NCBI GenBank assembly: GCA_944368925.1
Contig: CALVXG010000001.1
Location: 124,001-188,000, forward strand
DNA length: 64,000 nt
Reading direction: 5' to 3'
From: an uncultured Clostridia bacterium
GTDB lineage: Bacteria > Bacillota > Clostridia > Christensenellales > Borkfalkiaceae
Shown here: one piece after another, positions 9,034 through 17,525 of the stretch
Position numbering within the stretch: position 1 is the stretch's first letter
Layout: every line of letters starts with the position of its first letter
Position numbers and translations under genes: made by a program
Notes under the pieces: generated by a model
Databases searched by the model: none
What the model saw: only the letters and a program-made list of their open reading frames with translations
Told to the model about the DNA's origin: nothing

Positions 9034-9571
9034 TGTTCTCTCCTCCAGCCGTTTCATTGTAATATTTAACAACAGAATCAATCGCTCCGCCGATTGCTCG
9101 AATAGATTTTTTTGCTGTCGAACTGGTCGTAATATCTGAAGGTAAAAAAGATGAAATTTGATTGATCTCTAAACCTCTAAACTGATCAAAAAAATCATCT
9201 TCAAAGGTTGCCCATAAAGTTTCAGAGTTTTCGCCTAACACTACTTTCACAATCTTGTTTTCAGAGATATAAACATACAGTTGAACCGTTCCGCCGTAAC
9301 CGCCTTTCCCTTCCGCAAGAAACGCGTGATACACGCCGTCGTCAGATACCGCATAGTAGACGACAGACCCGTCTGAGTACTCTTTTCCCTCTTCGTCCGT
9401 CATCTTGCTGAACGTCGCACCCGTATCCGCCGCAAATCTCTCATACGTCGATTTCAGAGGATCCACGTACGTCAGAATATTGAACGCACCCAACAGCAGC
9501 CCGCTGCACAGCGCGATCACCGCCAGCACGATCACACACCGAAGCATGGAACGAAATTTCGCTTTATCCAT
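9026..9571 (-). CDS. rnfG: Rnf complex subunit G (FMN-binding)
   Basis: Extracytoplasmic electron carrier with one N-terminal membrane helix (about residues 8-32) and an FMN-binding domain; FMN is normally linked through phosphoester to the last Thr of an SGAT-type motif. Here the corresponding stretch near residue 153 reads DITTSSTAKKS: the Thr is kept but Gly-Ala is replaced by Ser-Ser, unlike typical RnfG. At 181 residues it is slightly short. It sits between rnfD and rnfE with eight-base overlaps on both sides. Whether FMN is still attached is uncertain, more so because rnfD carries extra FMN-binding-like domains. Confidence 0.92.
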   Translation of the reverse strand: MDKAKFRSMLRCVIVLAVIALCSGLLLGAFNILTYVDPLKSTYERFAADTGATFSKMTDEEGKEYSDGSVVYYAVSDDGVYHAFLAEGKGGYGGTVQLYVYISENKIVKVVLGENSETLWATFEDDFFDQFRGLEINQISSFLPSDITTSSTAKKSIRAIGGAIDSVVKYYNETAGGENNG

Positions 9572-11381
9572 TTGCTCCCTCCCGTAACGTTTCCATCACT
9601 TCAAAACAGCGCAGAATCAGTCCCTGCACGGATACGTTCGTCACCGTCGCACCCGTCGAAATGTCCGACGCGATCTCGTCGCGCGTCATTTCCGCTATCT
9701 CCTGCTTCGTCTTTCCCAAAAACACGGGTTTGTCCAACGTGTAACCGAACGTGCTTTCCGCAAGCGTCGTGATCGCATATACCCTGCCCGTCTCCGAATC
9801 GATCGTGACCGCGTATTTCAACGCCTGCTTGTAATTGTATTCCGTAAGATCCGCAATTCCCGAAACGGTAATTCTGTACAGCGACCCGCTCCGCTCCGCA
9901 AGCGACACGCTCTCGTCCGTATAGGACAGCCGCTCGTACCGCCCTATATTATAATCATAGAACGAGAAACATTCGAGAATCATCTCGCGCAGCTTCGTGT
10001 TCGTCTTGGTCGCCGAAAAATCACTGTCCGAAGAAAGATCCGTCTGCGCCAAAATCTCCGCATACGTCTTCCCTTCAAACAGGGAAAGCTCCGCCGTGTA
10101 CCCCATCGTGCTCTGCGCAATCGGCACAATGTCCGTTACCGTTTTTGTGCCCGCGTCGACATACACTTTGTATTCGAGATTCTGAACATAGCCGCCCATG
10201 ATCGGCGCGCCGCCCTGTACGGTGAACTCGTACTGCCCGTTCAGTTTCCTGTCCGCGTCCTGTACGTACGAATACACGCCGTTCTTGGTTATATAAACAT
10301 TCGTATAATTCGTGATCGGGATAAAGACCACCAGCGCCGCCGCCAGCACGATGCAGAGCGAACGCATCGTCCACGCCATCACGTGCGGCACGGGCCGCCC
10401 CGCTTTCGTCATCTGTCCGAAACGCACGGGCAAAATAAACTTGTCCATCAGCGGAACCAACAGGTTCATGATCAGAATTGCAAGGGACGTACCCTCAGGA
10501 TATGAACCAAACCGACGGATCAACACCGTGATCACGCCCAGACCGAACGCGTACAGCACGCGGTTGTATTTCCACTTCGGAGAGGTCGCATAATCGGTCG
10601 CCATAAAGACCGCGCCGAAGAGCAGTCCGCCCGAAAGAAGCTGTAAAAGCATTTCCTTCGCACTTCCGTAGCACAGCAACAACATCGCCGCCGCCGTCAG
10701 TAAATATACAACGGGGATCCGCCAGTCGAGTACCCTGCGCACCGCAAGATAGACCCCGCCGACAAGAATCGCGATCTTGCACGTCTCTCCGATGCTGCCC
10801 CCGACCGCGCCGAACAGCAGCTGCAGCACGCGGCCCCAATAGCCGCCTGTTCCCATGAACGTGCCCGTAAACGCCGCTGCGCCGCCGCTCAGATAGGTCG
10901 GCGCCGTCACAATGTCCGTCGAAAGCATGTTCCCGGCAATGTCAAAACCGATGTATTTTGTCATCACCGAGCTGTACGCCAAAAGCAAAAACACGCGCGC
11001 CGTCGCCGCAGGGTTCGCAAAGTTCTTCCCCAGTCCGCCGAACAGCATCTTTACAATGATGATCGCAAACACGCCGCCTACGATCGGTATATACCAGGGC
11101 GCCCGCGGAGGCAGGTTCAGCCCGAGGATCAGCCCCGTCACCAACGCCGACAAATCAAACGTGAAAGGTTTTTTCCGTATCAGATTGTAGATCTGCTCGG
11201 ACAGAAAACACGTCGCCATGCAGATCACGACCAACGCCAGCGAATACAACCCGAAATACACCACCCCGCACACAAGGCAGGGCACCAGCGCGATCAGTAC
11301 GTCCAGCATCACCTTACGCGTCGTCGAAGAATCCAGTTTGTGCGGCGAAGCCGCCACTTTATAATTGCTTATCTCTGCCAT
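9564..11381 (-). CDS. rnfD: Rnf complex subunit D with two C-terminal FMN-binding-like domains
   Basis: Membrane subunit with covalent flavin, homologous to NqrB. Residues 1-355 are the usual RnfD: about ten membrane helices, with DIVTAPTYL in the place of the FMN-acceptor SGAT loop. The protein does not stop there: residues 358-605 form an extra soluble region made of two related halves. Each half has a GYT...F.GKT..EI segment and ends in an FMN-acceptor-like motif, DSDFSATKTN (Thr near 458) and DISTGATVTN (Thr near 579). Normal RnfD is 320-350 residues. The extension should be extracytoplasmic, beside RnfG. The gene is intact, starts two bases after rnfC and overlaps rnfG by eight bases. 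Confidence 0.92.
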   Translation of the reverse strand: MAEISNYKVAASPHKLDSSTTRKVMLDVLIALVPCLVCGVVYFGLYSLALVVICMATCFLSEQIYNLIRKKPFTFDLSALVTGLILGLNLPPRAPWYIPIVGGVFAIIIVKMLFGGLGKNFANPAATARVFLLLAYSSVMTKYIGFDIAGNMLSTDIVTAPTYLSGGAAAFTGTFMGTGGYWGRVLQLLFGAVGGSIGETCKIAILVGGVYLAVRRVLDWRIPVVYLLTAAAMLLLCYGSAKEMLLQLLSGGLLFGAVFMATDYATSPKWKYNRVLYAFGLGVITVLIRRFGSYPEGTSLAILIMNLLVPLMDKFILPVRFGQMTKAGRPVPHVMAWTMRSLCIVLAAALVVFIPITNYTNVYITKNGVYSYVQDADRKLNGQYEFTVQGGAPIMGGYVQNLEYKVYVDAGTKTVTDIVPIAQSTMGYTAELSLFEGKTYAEILAQTDLSSDSDFSATKTNTKLREMILECFSFYDYNIGRYERLSYTDESVSLAERSGSLYRITVSGIADLTEYNYKQALKYAVTIDSETGRVYAITTLAESTFGYTLDKPVFLGKTKQEIAEMTRDEIASDISTGATVTNVSVQGLILRCFEVMETLREGANG

Positions 11382-11382
11382 C

Positions 11383-12666
11383 TCAGATCTTCCTCTCCGC
11401 TATGATTTTCTTTGCAAGACGCACGCTCTGTGCCAGGAACCGCTTCGCGGGGCATACATACGAACAGCACCCGCAGCTGATGCAGGACGACGCCCCGTAA
11501 CGCTTCGCTTCCGCATAGTCTTTGCGGAACAGCGCTTCCTCGATAAACGTCGGCGAAAGCCCCATCGGGCATGCCTGCACGCACCTGCCGCAGCCGATGC
11601 ACGCACTCGCCACTTTGGTCTCGCATTCCGTCTCATCCAAAAACAGCAGGCTGGACGTCGTTTTGCTCGTGCAGACCTTCAGCGAAAACACCGCTTCGCC
11701 CATCATCGGCCCGCCGCTCACGATCCGCGCACAATCTTCCTTGGCGCCGCAATACTTCGCGACGTCCCGCAGGGGCGTCCCGTTTTTCACCCACAGATTT
11801 GAAGGCTTTTCGACGCATTTTCCGCTTACCGTCATCACTCTTTCGTAACAAGGCTGTCCTTGTTCCACCGCGCGGCATACGCTCAGTACCGTGTGCACGT
11901 TCGCCACGACCACGCCCGCGTCCACGGGAAGTTTTCCCTCGGGAACCACGCGCCCGGTGCAGCCGTATATGAGCTGCTTTTCCGCGCCCTGCGGATAGCG
12001 CGTGCGCAACGCGCAGACCGTGATGTCCTCCGGGCAGAGCGCTTTAAGTTTTGCGATCGCGTCCAGCTTGTTTTTCTCGATGCCGATCACCGCCCGTTTC
12101 GCGCCGCATGCCTTCCGCACATACCCGATCCCGCGCAGCAGCTCTTCCGCATATTCGAGCATGATGCGGTAATCGCAGGTAATGTACGGCTCACATTCGG
12201 CGCCGTTGATCACCACTACGTCCGCCCTGCCTTTCACGTCGTACTTCACCGCCGCGGGAAATCCCGCGCCGCCCATTCCGACGATCCCCGCTTCTTCGAT
12301 CCGCGCCAGAATTTCTTCCGCCGTCGGGTCTTTCAGCACGGGCAGCAGCACGCTCTCGTCGCTGAAATCGTTCTCGATCAGTATATGATCTTGCTTTTTC
12401 CCCGACGCCGTGATGTGCCCCACGATCCCTTTCACGGTTCCCGCTATAGGAGAATACACGTTCGCGGACAATCCTTCCGCCTTCTTCGCGACCAGCTGCC
12501 CGCGCAGTACGCGGTCACCTTCCGCCACGATCGGCTCCGCCGGCTTTCCGAGGTGCTGCGACAGCGGCAGCCATACCTTCTCCGGGTCGGGCATCCTCGC
12601 TATCTGCGCCCCTGCCGATAAACTTTTACAGTCCCTGGGATGCACTCCCTTGTCAAATAATGTCAA
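11383..12666 (-). CDS. rnfC: Rnf complex subunit C (NADH/flavin and iron-sulfur)
   Basis: Peripheral subunit that carries the NAD(H)-reducing site and two 4Fe-4S clusters (427 residues). The N-terminus TLFDKGVHP is the family signature, followed by a barrel-sandwich domain, the GMGGAGFPAAVKYD flavin/NADH-binding segment, an SLBB domain and the cluster motifs CIGCGRCVQACP and CISCGCCSYVCP. The frame opens with a TTG at 12687, but the TTG at 12666 lies six bases after GGAGG and starts the protein exactly at the conserved TLF.GG/KGVHP, so it is preferred. First gene of rnfCDGEAB, with a promoter about 100 bases upstream. Confidence 0.95.
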   Translation of the reverse strand: MTLFDKGVHPRDCKSLSAGAQIARMPDPEKVWLPLSQHLGKPAEPIVAEGDRVLRGQLVAKKAEGLSANVYSPIAGTVKGIVGHITASGKKQDHILIENDFSDESVLLPVLKDPTAEEILARIEEAGIVGMGGAGFPAAVKYDVKGRADVVVINGAECEPYITCDYRIMLEYAEELLRGIGYVRKACGAKRAVIGIEKNKLDAIAKLKALCPEDITVCALRTRYPQGAEKQLIYGCTGRVVPEGKLPVDAGVVVANVHTVLSVCRAVEQGQPCYERVMTVSGKCVEKPSNLWVKNGTPLRDVAKYCGAKEDCARIVSGGPMMGEAVFSLKVCTSKTTSSLLFLDETECETKVASACIGCGRCVQACPMGLSPTFIEEALFRKDYAEAKRYGASSCISCGCCSYVCPAKRFLAQSVRLAKKIIAERKI

Positions 12667-12766
12667 AATCTGCCTCCGCTCCGACAAAAATTTTTTTCAA
12701 TCTTTCCTCTCCGCGCCTTTGCCCGTCTTCGCTTTCAGCCGCGCCGCACGGATCACATCGTGGGTT

Positions 12767-12795
12767 ATTTTATCATATTTTTCTGCCTCTGTAAA
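12767..12795 (-). promoter_or_regulatory. promoter of the rnf operon
   Basis: On the minus strand TTTACA (12795-12790), a 17-base spacer and TAAAAT (12772-12767) lie about 100 bases before the rnfC start, between rnfC and the TauE half-gene. Confidence 0.55.
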
Positions 12796-12820
12796 GAAAT
12801 TGAACCTCTTTACAACTGCC

Positions 12821-13219
12821 TCAGCTGCAATTTTTACTCTGTTTTTTCTGCTTTAGCAGCGCCTTCCAGCCGCCGTAAAACTGGTACAGCGACAACACGC
12901 ACAAAAACACCCCGAACGCCATACGCAACGCGTCCGGCGCCACCTTCTGCACAAACAGCGCCCCCAATACCGACAACAGCGTGGCGGGTATCATCATCCA
13001 CACCGCCCCCTTCGTATCCAAAAGCCCGTTCTGCGCGTGCACCCGCAGCGACAACGCGCTCATCGGCAGAAACGTCAGAAGATTCACCGACTGCGCCATG
13101 TGCTGCGGTACCCCGCAAAATATCGTCAGAAGCGGGATCAGCACCGTCCCGCCGCCCATTCCCATTCCTCCGAGCACTCCGCCCGCAAAACCTACCGTCA
13201 GCCACACCAGAAACCGCAT
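12821..13219 (-). CDS. TauE/SafE family permease, half-size protein (second of a pair)
   Basis: Small membrane protein (132 residues, four predicted helices) equal to one repeat of the TauE/SafE (DUF81) transporter family, which exports sulfite or sulfonates and other organic anions. The N-terminal glycine-rich GGVLGGMGMGGGTVLIP is the family repeat signature; the C-terminus is basic (KQKKQSKN). It follows the other half 11 bases downstream on the same strand, so the two probably assemble as a heterodimer equal to one full-length transporter. Both halves have their own start codon and complete helix sets, arguing for a natural split. Confidence 0.8.
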   Translation of the reverse strand: MRFLVWLTVGFAGGVLGGMGMGGGTVLIPLLTIFCGVPQHMAQSVNLLTFLPMSALSLRVHAQNGLLDTKGAVWMMIPATLLSVLGALFVQKVAPDALRMAFGVFLCVLSLYQFYGGWKALLKQKKQSKNCS

Positions 13220-13230
13220 TCCGCCTTCTC

Positions 13231-13590
13231 CTAAAACAACATCCGAAGCCCCGCCGCCAGCATCACGACCGCAAAGACCAGCGTCGCCACCGCCGGCGAT
13301 ATCTTCCCCAACAGCCGCGCCCCCGCAAAGCCCCCCGCCAAGACGCCGATCCCTACCGCCAGAAAAAGCTCCGTCTCAAACAACCCCGAACATAAATAGA
13401 CAACCGAACTCGCAAGACTTACCGGCAGTATGATCAGAATCGCCGTCGCATGCGCCACCAGCGGCGGCTTCTTCCCCACCGACGTCAAAAGAGGCACCAC
13501 GATCATTCCCCCGCCGCCCCCGAATATCCCGTTCACCGCGCCGACCGCACACCCCGCCGCCGACATCGCCGCATTCTGCTTCATTTCCAT
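13231..13590 (-). CDS. TauE/SafE family permease, half-size protein (first of a pair)
   Basis: 119-residue membrane protein with four predicted helices, one repeat of the TauE/SafE family. GIFGGGGGMIVVPLL near residues 21-35 is the glycine-rich family motif, matching the corresponding motif of the following gene. Half-size pairs are frequent in Clostridia. Neighbouring rnf genes suggest no substrate; sulfite/sulfonate export is only the family default. Confidence 0.8.
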   Translation of the reverse strand: MEMKQNAAMSAAGCAVGAVNGIFGGGGGMIVVPLLTSVGKKPPLVAHATAILIILPVSLASSVVYLCSGLFETELFLAVGIGVLAGGFAGARLLGKISPAVATLVFAVVMLAAGLRMLF

Positions 13591-13671
13591 GCTTTTACCC
13601 CCGCTTTTTTATTCAGTTTGTTCCATTTCCAAAAATTAATGAGATTTTCACCTTTTTTTTAATATTATTGC

Positions 13672-13700
13672 TTGCATTTCATCGGGTTTTATATTAAAAT
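13672..13700 (+). promoter_or_regulatory. sigma-A-type promoter for the 1237-residue surface protein
   Basis: TTGCAT (13672-13677), 17 bases, TAAAAT (13695-13700), then a leader of about 50 bases with AAAAAGGG before the ATG at 13759. Confidence 0.65.
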
Positions 13701-13758
13701 AAGATGGTACGATTTAAAATTATTTCTAAATCACAACGATCAGTAAAAAGGGTGTTCT

Positions 13759-16700
13759 ATGGCTAAAAACAAACAAACAAGAAAACTGAGAATTGCGACA
13801 CTTCTGCTTTCGGTGATCATGGTGGTCGCCGCATGCTCGTTCTTCATCACGGCCTGCTCGACAGGCTCCGACAAAGACGATTCTTCTACTACGGAAACAC
13901 GCACCGATACGCAGACCTTCGCGAACGGCAACTTCGAATATTTCAGCGACAGCGACGGTTCCTACCGCATCGGTTCGCCCGAAAGCTGGACAAGCTCCAC
14001 GGGCTCCAACGGAAGCGGCGTAAGCGCCAGCTCCTCCGTCGCCAAATCGGGTATCGTCGATACCTCCATCGACTGGACGGAATTCGTCAACGCTTTCAAT
14101 ACCTATACCGAGTACAAGGACGCGGACGACGAGGATAAACCCGATCCCTATTACACCGATATCGACAACAACTACGATATCCCCGGTTGGGACCTCGCAA
14201 AAGCCGCTTCGGGCGACGAAGATCCCGCGGACGACGCTTTGAAAACTTCCGCTAAGGACCTCAACCCCGGCACGCCTTTCGCAACAAAAGAATCTGAGGA
14301 TGAAACCAACGGCACGCACGTTCTGATGCTGCACAACTACCGTTCCAATAAGATGGGCACGGCGGCTCGGTATACTTCCTCTACCGTCACCCTCGCGGCC
14401 GGTACCGCCGCACAGATCTCCGTCTGGGTCAAAACCTCCGGTCTGACATACAACGACGGCACCCCCGTCAACGGCAACCGCGGCGCCTACGTCCGTATCA
14501 ATTCCACGGTCGGCGGCAAAACCCAGGATCCGCTCGTGGTCCGCAACATCGACACTTCGTCCGTTGCAGACACCGAAAACAACGGCTGGGAACAGTTCAC
14601 TTTCTACATCAATGCTTCCCCCTATGCCACCACTACCTTTTCCGTGGAACTCGGCCTCGGCATGCAGGCGGAAGGCAAAGAAACCAACTACCTCGAATAC
14701 GTTCAGGGCTATGCGTTCTTCGACGATCTGAAATACACCGTCATGCAGTCGGCCGATTTCGATCAGAAAATCGCTTCCGTTCCCGCAGGACAGGCGTTCA
14801 CCCTCAACCTCGCGTTCGACAGCGATCTTGAAAAACTCGACGCGAACAATGTCACTTCCAACGTATTCTCGCTCAATCTGAACACGACCAACCTCAATAC
14901 GCTTACCCTGCAAAACGTCACGGCAGAAAACACCGTGGATTCGCGCGGGCAGACCATCAGCTCGGCAAAGAAATCTTTCGCTTCGCAGCTGCTTGCAAAT
15001 TACGACCAGGATATGGCCCGCTCGGGTATCAAGAACGTTTCCGATTTCACGCAGGACAACGGTTATGCGGCGAAATTCATCAAAGATTTCGAAAAGTTCA
15101 ATTCGCTTCCGTTCGGCGGAGCGGAGGAAGATATCCTCGTCCTTTACAGCAGTAAGGGTGCCCCCTACACCGCTGCACTGGACAGCACCGATACAAGCTC
15201 GATGCCTTTCGAACTCGGCAAAGACGAGTCCATGCTCTTCTCGTTCTGGGTGAAGACCTCCGACCTGCAGGGCGGCACGGGCGCGACGATCACCGTCATC
15301 GACGGCGACAGCGAAACTTCGATCGGCGCCGTGGATACCACGACCCTGACGAGCGTCGATCTCGTCGACGATCAGAAAAAGGTCAGCAAAGAAGAACTCG
15401 AAAAATACGAAGATATCTTCGACGGCTGGCAGCAATGCTTCTTCTTCCTCACGAATTCGACCGACGAAACCAAAACGTTCTCTTTGGAATTCTCTTACGG
15501 ACTGAAAGATTTCAGCGGTACGACGATCTCCTCTTACACGGAAGGTTATGCCGCATTCACGGGACTTCGCTGGCAGAAACTCACCGAAGAAGAATACGCG
15601 ATCAAAACTACGGGAACATACGCAGTTGAAGTTTCTCTGACGGGAAGCGAAACCTCCGTATCCAACTCTTTCGATGACGTTGCGACGACCGATCAGACCA
15701 AGATCAAAACGAACATCGCAAACCTCAAAAATTACACGGGCGTTTACGGCAACAGCACGTACGTCGGCGGCACACAAACGAGCGGCATCAATAAAAACGC
15801 GAATGCGGGCGTAATCAACAAAGATTACACGGCGGCCGACCGCGAAGCCGGCACCGGTTACAGCAAGGATCTCGCCTGGGTACAGACTCTCGCAAATGCA
15901 TACGACATCGACCTCACTTCCAACGGTGTACTCAACAGCGCGCTCTGGAATGCGGCGTTCGGCGACGATCTGACCCAGCCCCTGCTCATCACCAACCAGG
16001 AAGCACAGTCGTACGGCTACTTCGCCAACAGCTCCACAAACATCGCGGCATCTTCGTTCGCGGAGATCACGGTCCGCATGAAGCTCAGCGCAGGCGCTAC
16101 CGCAAACGTTTACCTCATCGATACGACGGATAAAGAGTTCGGAGAAAAGAAATACACCGATACGCTTACCTTCTCCTCCGGCGTCTCCTACCGCTACGAC
16201 AGCAACGGCAACGTTGTCACCAAAGATCCCGACGACAAAGATTTCAGCTCCAAGACGGATACGCTCTTCTATAAACAGAGCAACGGACTGTGGGCAACGG
16301 CGAAAGACTACAACGGCAACGTTTGGTATGCGAACCTCGCCAACTATGCTAAAGATAAGGACGGCAACCTTATCGATTCCGATAAGAACATTGTCTACTA
16401 TGCTTCTTCGGAAGAAGGCGTTTATTACCGCTATAAGAACGATGACGGCAAATTGGAAGTCCAGGTCAAAGACTTCTCCGCGGCGGGCGTCGATGCAGAA
16501 AAACTTGCACAGGCGCGCGTTCAGGACAAGACAAACTACGGACTGAGCAAACAGGTCACCAACACGACTTCGGAAGTTTCCGATTGGATCTATGTCAGAT
16601 TCTTCATCGCAACCGGTGACGAGAGCAAAGATTACAGATTGGAAGTATGGTCGGGCGACCGCAACGGCGGCACCAACCCCGCGGGAAGTTTCGTGATCTT

Positions 16701-17472
16701 CGACGTCGTCAGCGCCAGCTTCACCACAAAGGACGGCACTCCCCTTACGGAGAACCTCGATCAGTATGCACAGTCGAAAGGCTTTGCGGATTCAGCGGAA
16801 CTTTTGAAAGATTACGAAAAGGATCCTACGAAGTACATCACTTCGGACGGTGCCGATTCCCTCGTGTACTACAACTTCTCTCTGTTCGATGACGACGATT
16901 ACAAACCGTTCGACGCAGACCGCAGCGATTCCAGCGATCCGTATGCAGATTACAACCCGAGCAGCTATTCGAACAGCGTGGCGTACTTCACCTACAACCT
17001 CACTTCTTCCGGAACACAGTACTACGACACCTATGTGAACTTCGATACCTACGAAGTGAGCGTTGCGGAGGCTTCGGAAGACGACTCCACTACGGAAGAC
17101 GAAACAACGACGGCCCCCGATTACAACGTATGGCTGCTTGCAGCTTCCATTATCCTTGCCGCGGCTCTGATCTTTACGTTGATCGCAATTCTGATCCGCA
17201 AACTTCTTGCAAATATCCGCAAAAAGAGCGTTCACAACAAACCGATGTACGATAACAAGCGGAAACGCTATATCCGTAAACTGAAGCTTGAAGAAGCGGA
17301 GCGCGAAGACGATCAGCAGGACGACGTTCTTCCCGACGAAGACGAAATTTCCGAAGAAGATATCTACAAAGTAGACGATTCGGATACGACGGATGCGGAC
17401 AGCAAGACGATCGAAATGCCTTCCGATGAGGAAACGCAGAAAAAGGAAAATCCCGATGAGGAAAATAAATAA
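13759..17472 (+). CDS. large surface protein: N-terminal signal/lipobox, repeated beta-sandwich-like modules, C-terminal membrane helix and acidic tail
   Basis: Unrecognised 1237-residue envelope protein. The N-terminus is a basic signal peptide (MAKNKQTRKLR) with a hydrophobic core and Cys at ITAC, so lipidation is possible. The ectodomain is rich in Thr, Ser, Asp and Asn and contains at least three related modules, each ending in a pattern like GW.QF.F.......T.F..EL..G......EGYA.FD.L.: near residues 276-330, 555-615 and 945-995. These resemble carbohydrate-binding beta-sandwiches that carry a family-specific strand. A membrane helix at about 1122-1150 is followed by a basic stretch and an 87-residue, strongly acidic cytoplasmic tail. 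Flanked by its own promoter and a strong terminator, so monocistronic. A 683-residue antisense frame exists (13726-15777) but is a coding shadow. Confidence 0.85.
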   Translation: MAKNKQTRKLRIATLLLSVIMVVAACSFFITACSTGSDKDDSSTTETRTDTQTFANGNFEYFSDSDGSYRIGSPESWTSSTGSNGSGVSASSSVAKSGIVDTSIDWTEFVNAFNTYTEYKDADDEDKPDPYYTDIDNNYDIPGWDLAKAASGDEDPADDALKTSAKDLNPGTPFATKESEDETNGTHVLMLHNYRSNKMGTAARYTSSTVTLAAGTAAQISVWVKTSGLTYNDGTPVNGNRGAYVRINSTVGGKTQDPLVVRNIDTSSVADTENNGWEQFTFYINASPYATTTFSVELGLGMQAEGKETNYLEYVQGYAFFDDLKYTVMQSADFDQKIASVPAGQAFTLNLAFDSDLEKLDANNVTSNVFSLNLNTTNLNTLTLQNVTAENTVDSRGQTISSAKKSFASQLLANYDQDMARSGIKNVSDFTQDNGYAAKFIKDFEKFNSLPFGGAEEDILVLYSSKGAPYTAALDSTDTSSMPFELGKDESMLFSFWVKTSDLQGGTGATITVIDGDSETSIGAVDTTTLTSVDLVDDQKKVSKEELEKYEDIFDGWQQCFFFLTNSTDETKTFSLEFSYGLKDFSGTTISSYTEGYAAFTGLRWQKLTEEEYAIKTTGTYAVEVSLTGSETSVSNSFDDVATTDQTKIKTNIANLKNYTGVYGNSTYVGGTQTSGINKNANAGVINKDYTAADREAGTGYSKDLAWVQTLANAYDIDLTSNGVLNSALWNAAFGDDLTQPLLITNQEAQSYGYFANSSTNIAASSFAEITVRMKLSAGATANVYLIDTTDKEFGEKKYTDTLTFSSGVSYRYDSNGNVVTKDPDDKDFSSKTDTLFYKQSNGLWATAKDYNGNVWYANLANYAKDKDGNLIDSDKNIVYYASSEEGVYYRYKNDDGKLEVQVKDFSAAGVDAEKLAQARVQDKTNYGLSKQVTNTTSEVSDWIYVRFFIATGDESKDYRLEVWSGDRNGGTNPAGSFVIFDVVSASFTTKDGTPLTENLDQYAQSKGFADSAELLKDYEKDPTKYITSDGADSLVYYNFSLFDDDDYKPFDADRSDSSDPYADYNPSSYSNSVAYFTYNLTSSGTQYYDTYVNFDTYEVSVAEASEDDSTTEDETTTAPDYNVWLLAASIILAAALIFTLIAILIRKLLANIRKKSVHNKPMYDNKRKRYIRKLKLEEAEREDDQQDDVLPDEDEISEEDIYKVDDSDTTDADSKTIEMPSDEETQKKENPDEENK

Positions 17473-17486
17473 TCCTTCGGATTAAG

Positions 17487-17525
17487 AAAGGCCCTTGCGC
17501 AAATGCGCAAGGGCCTTTCCTTTTT
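17487..17525 (+). terminator. strong rho-independent terminator of the surface protein gene
   Basis: Perfect stem AAAGGCCCTTGCGCA with TGCGCAAGGGCCTTT, then CCTTTTTG, 15 bases after the stop codon. Confidence 0.92.

Noticed and set aside
12697-12830. About 44-codon minus-strand frame between the TauE half-gene and rnfC that reads like protein (Lys/Arg-rich)
   Set aside because: No start codon with ribosome-binding site and it crosses the rnf promoter.
13726-15777. 683-residue minus-strand frame opposite the surface protein gene
   Set aside because: The plus strand has promoter, signal peptide, repeats and terminator; the antisense frame has no start signal and a Gly/Val/Arg bias typical of a shadow.
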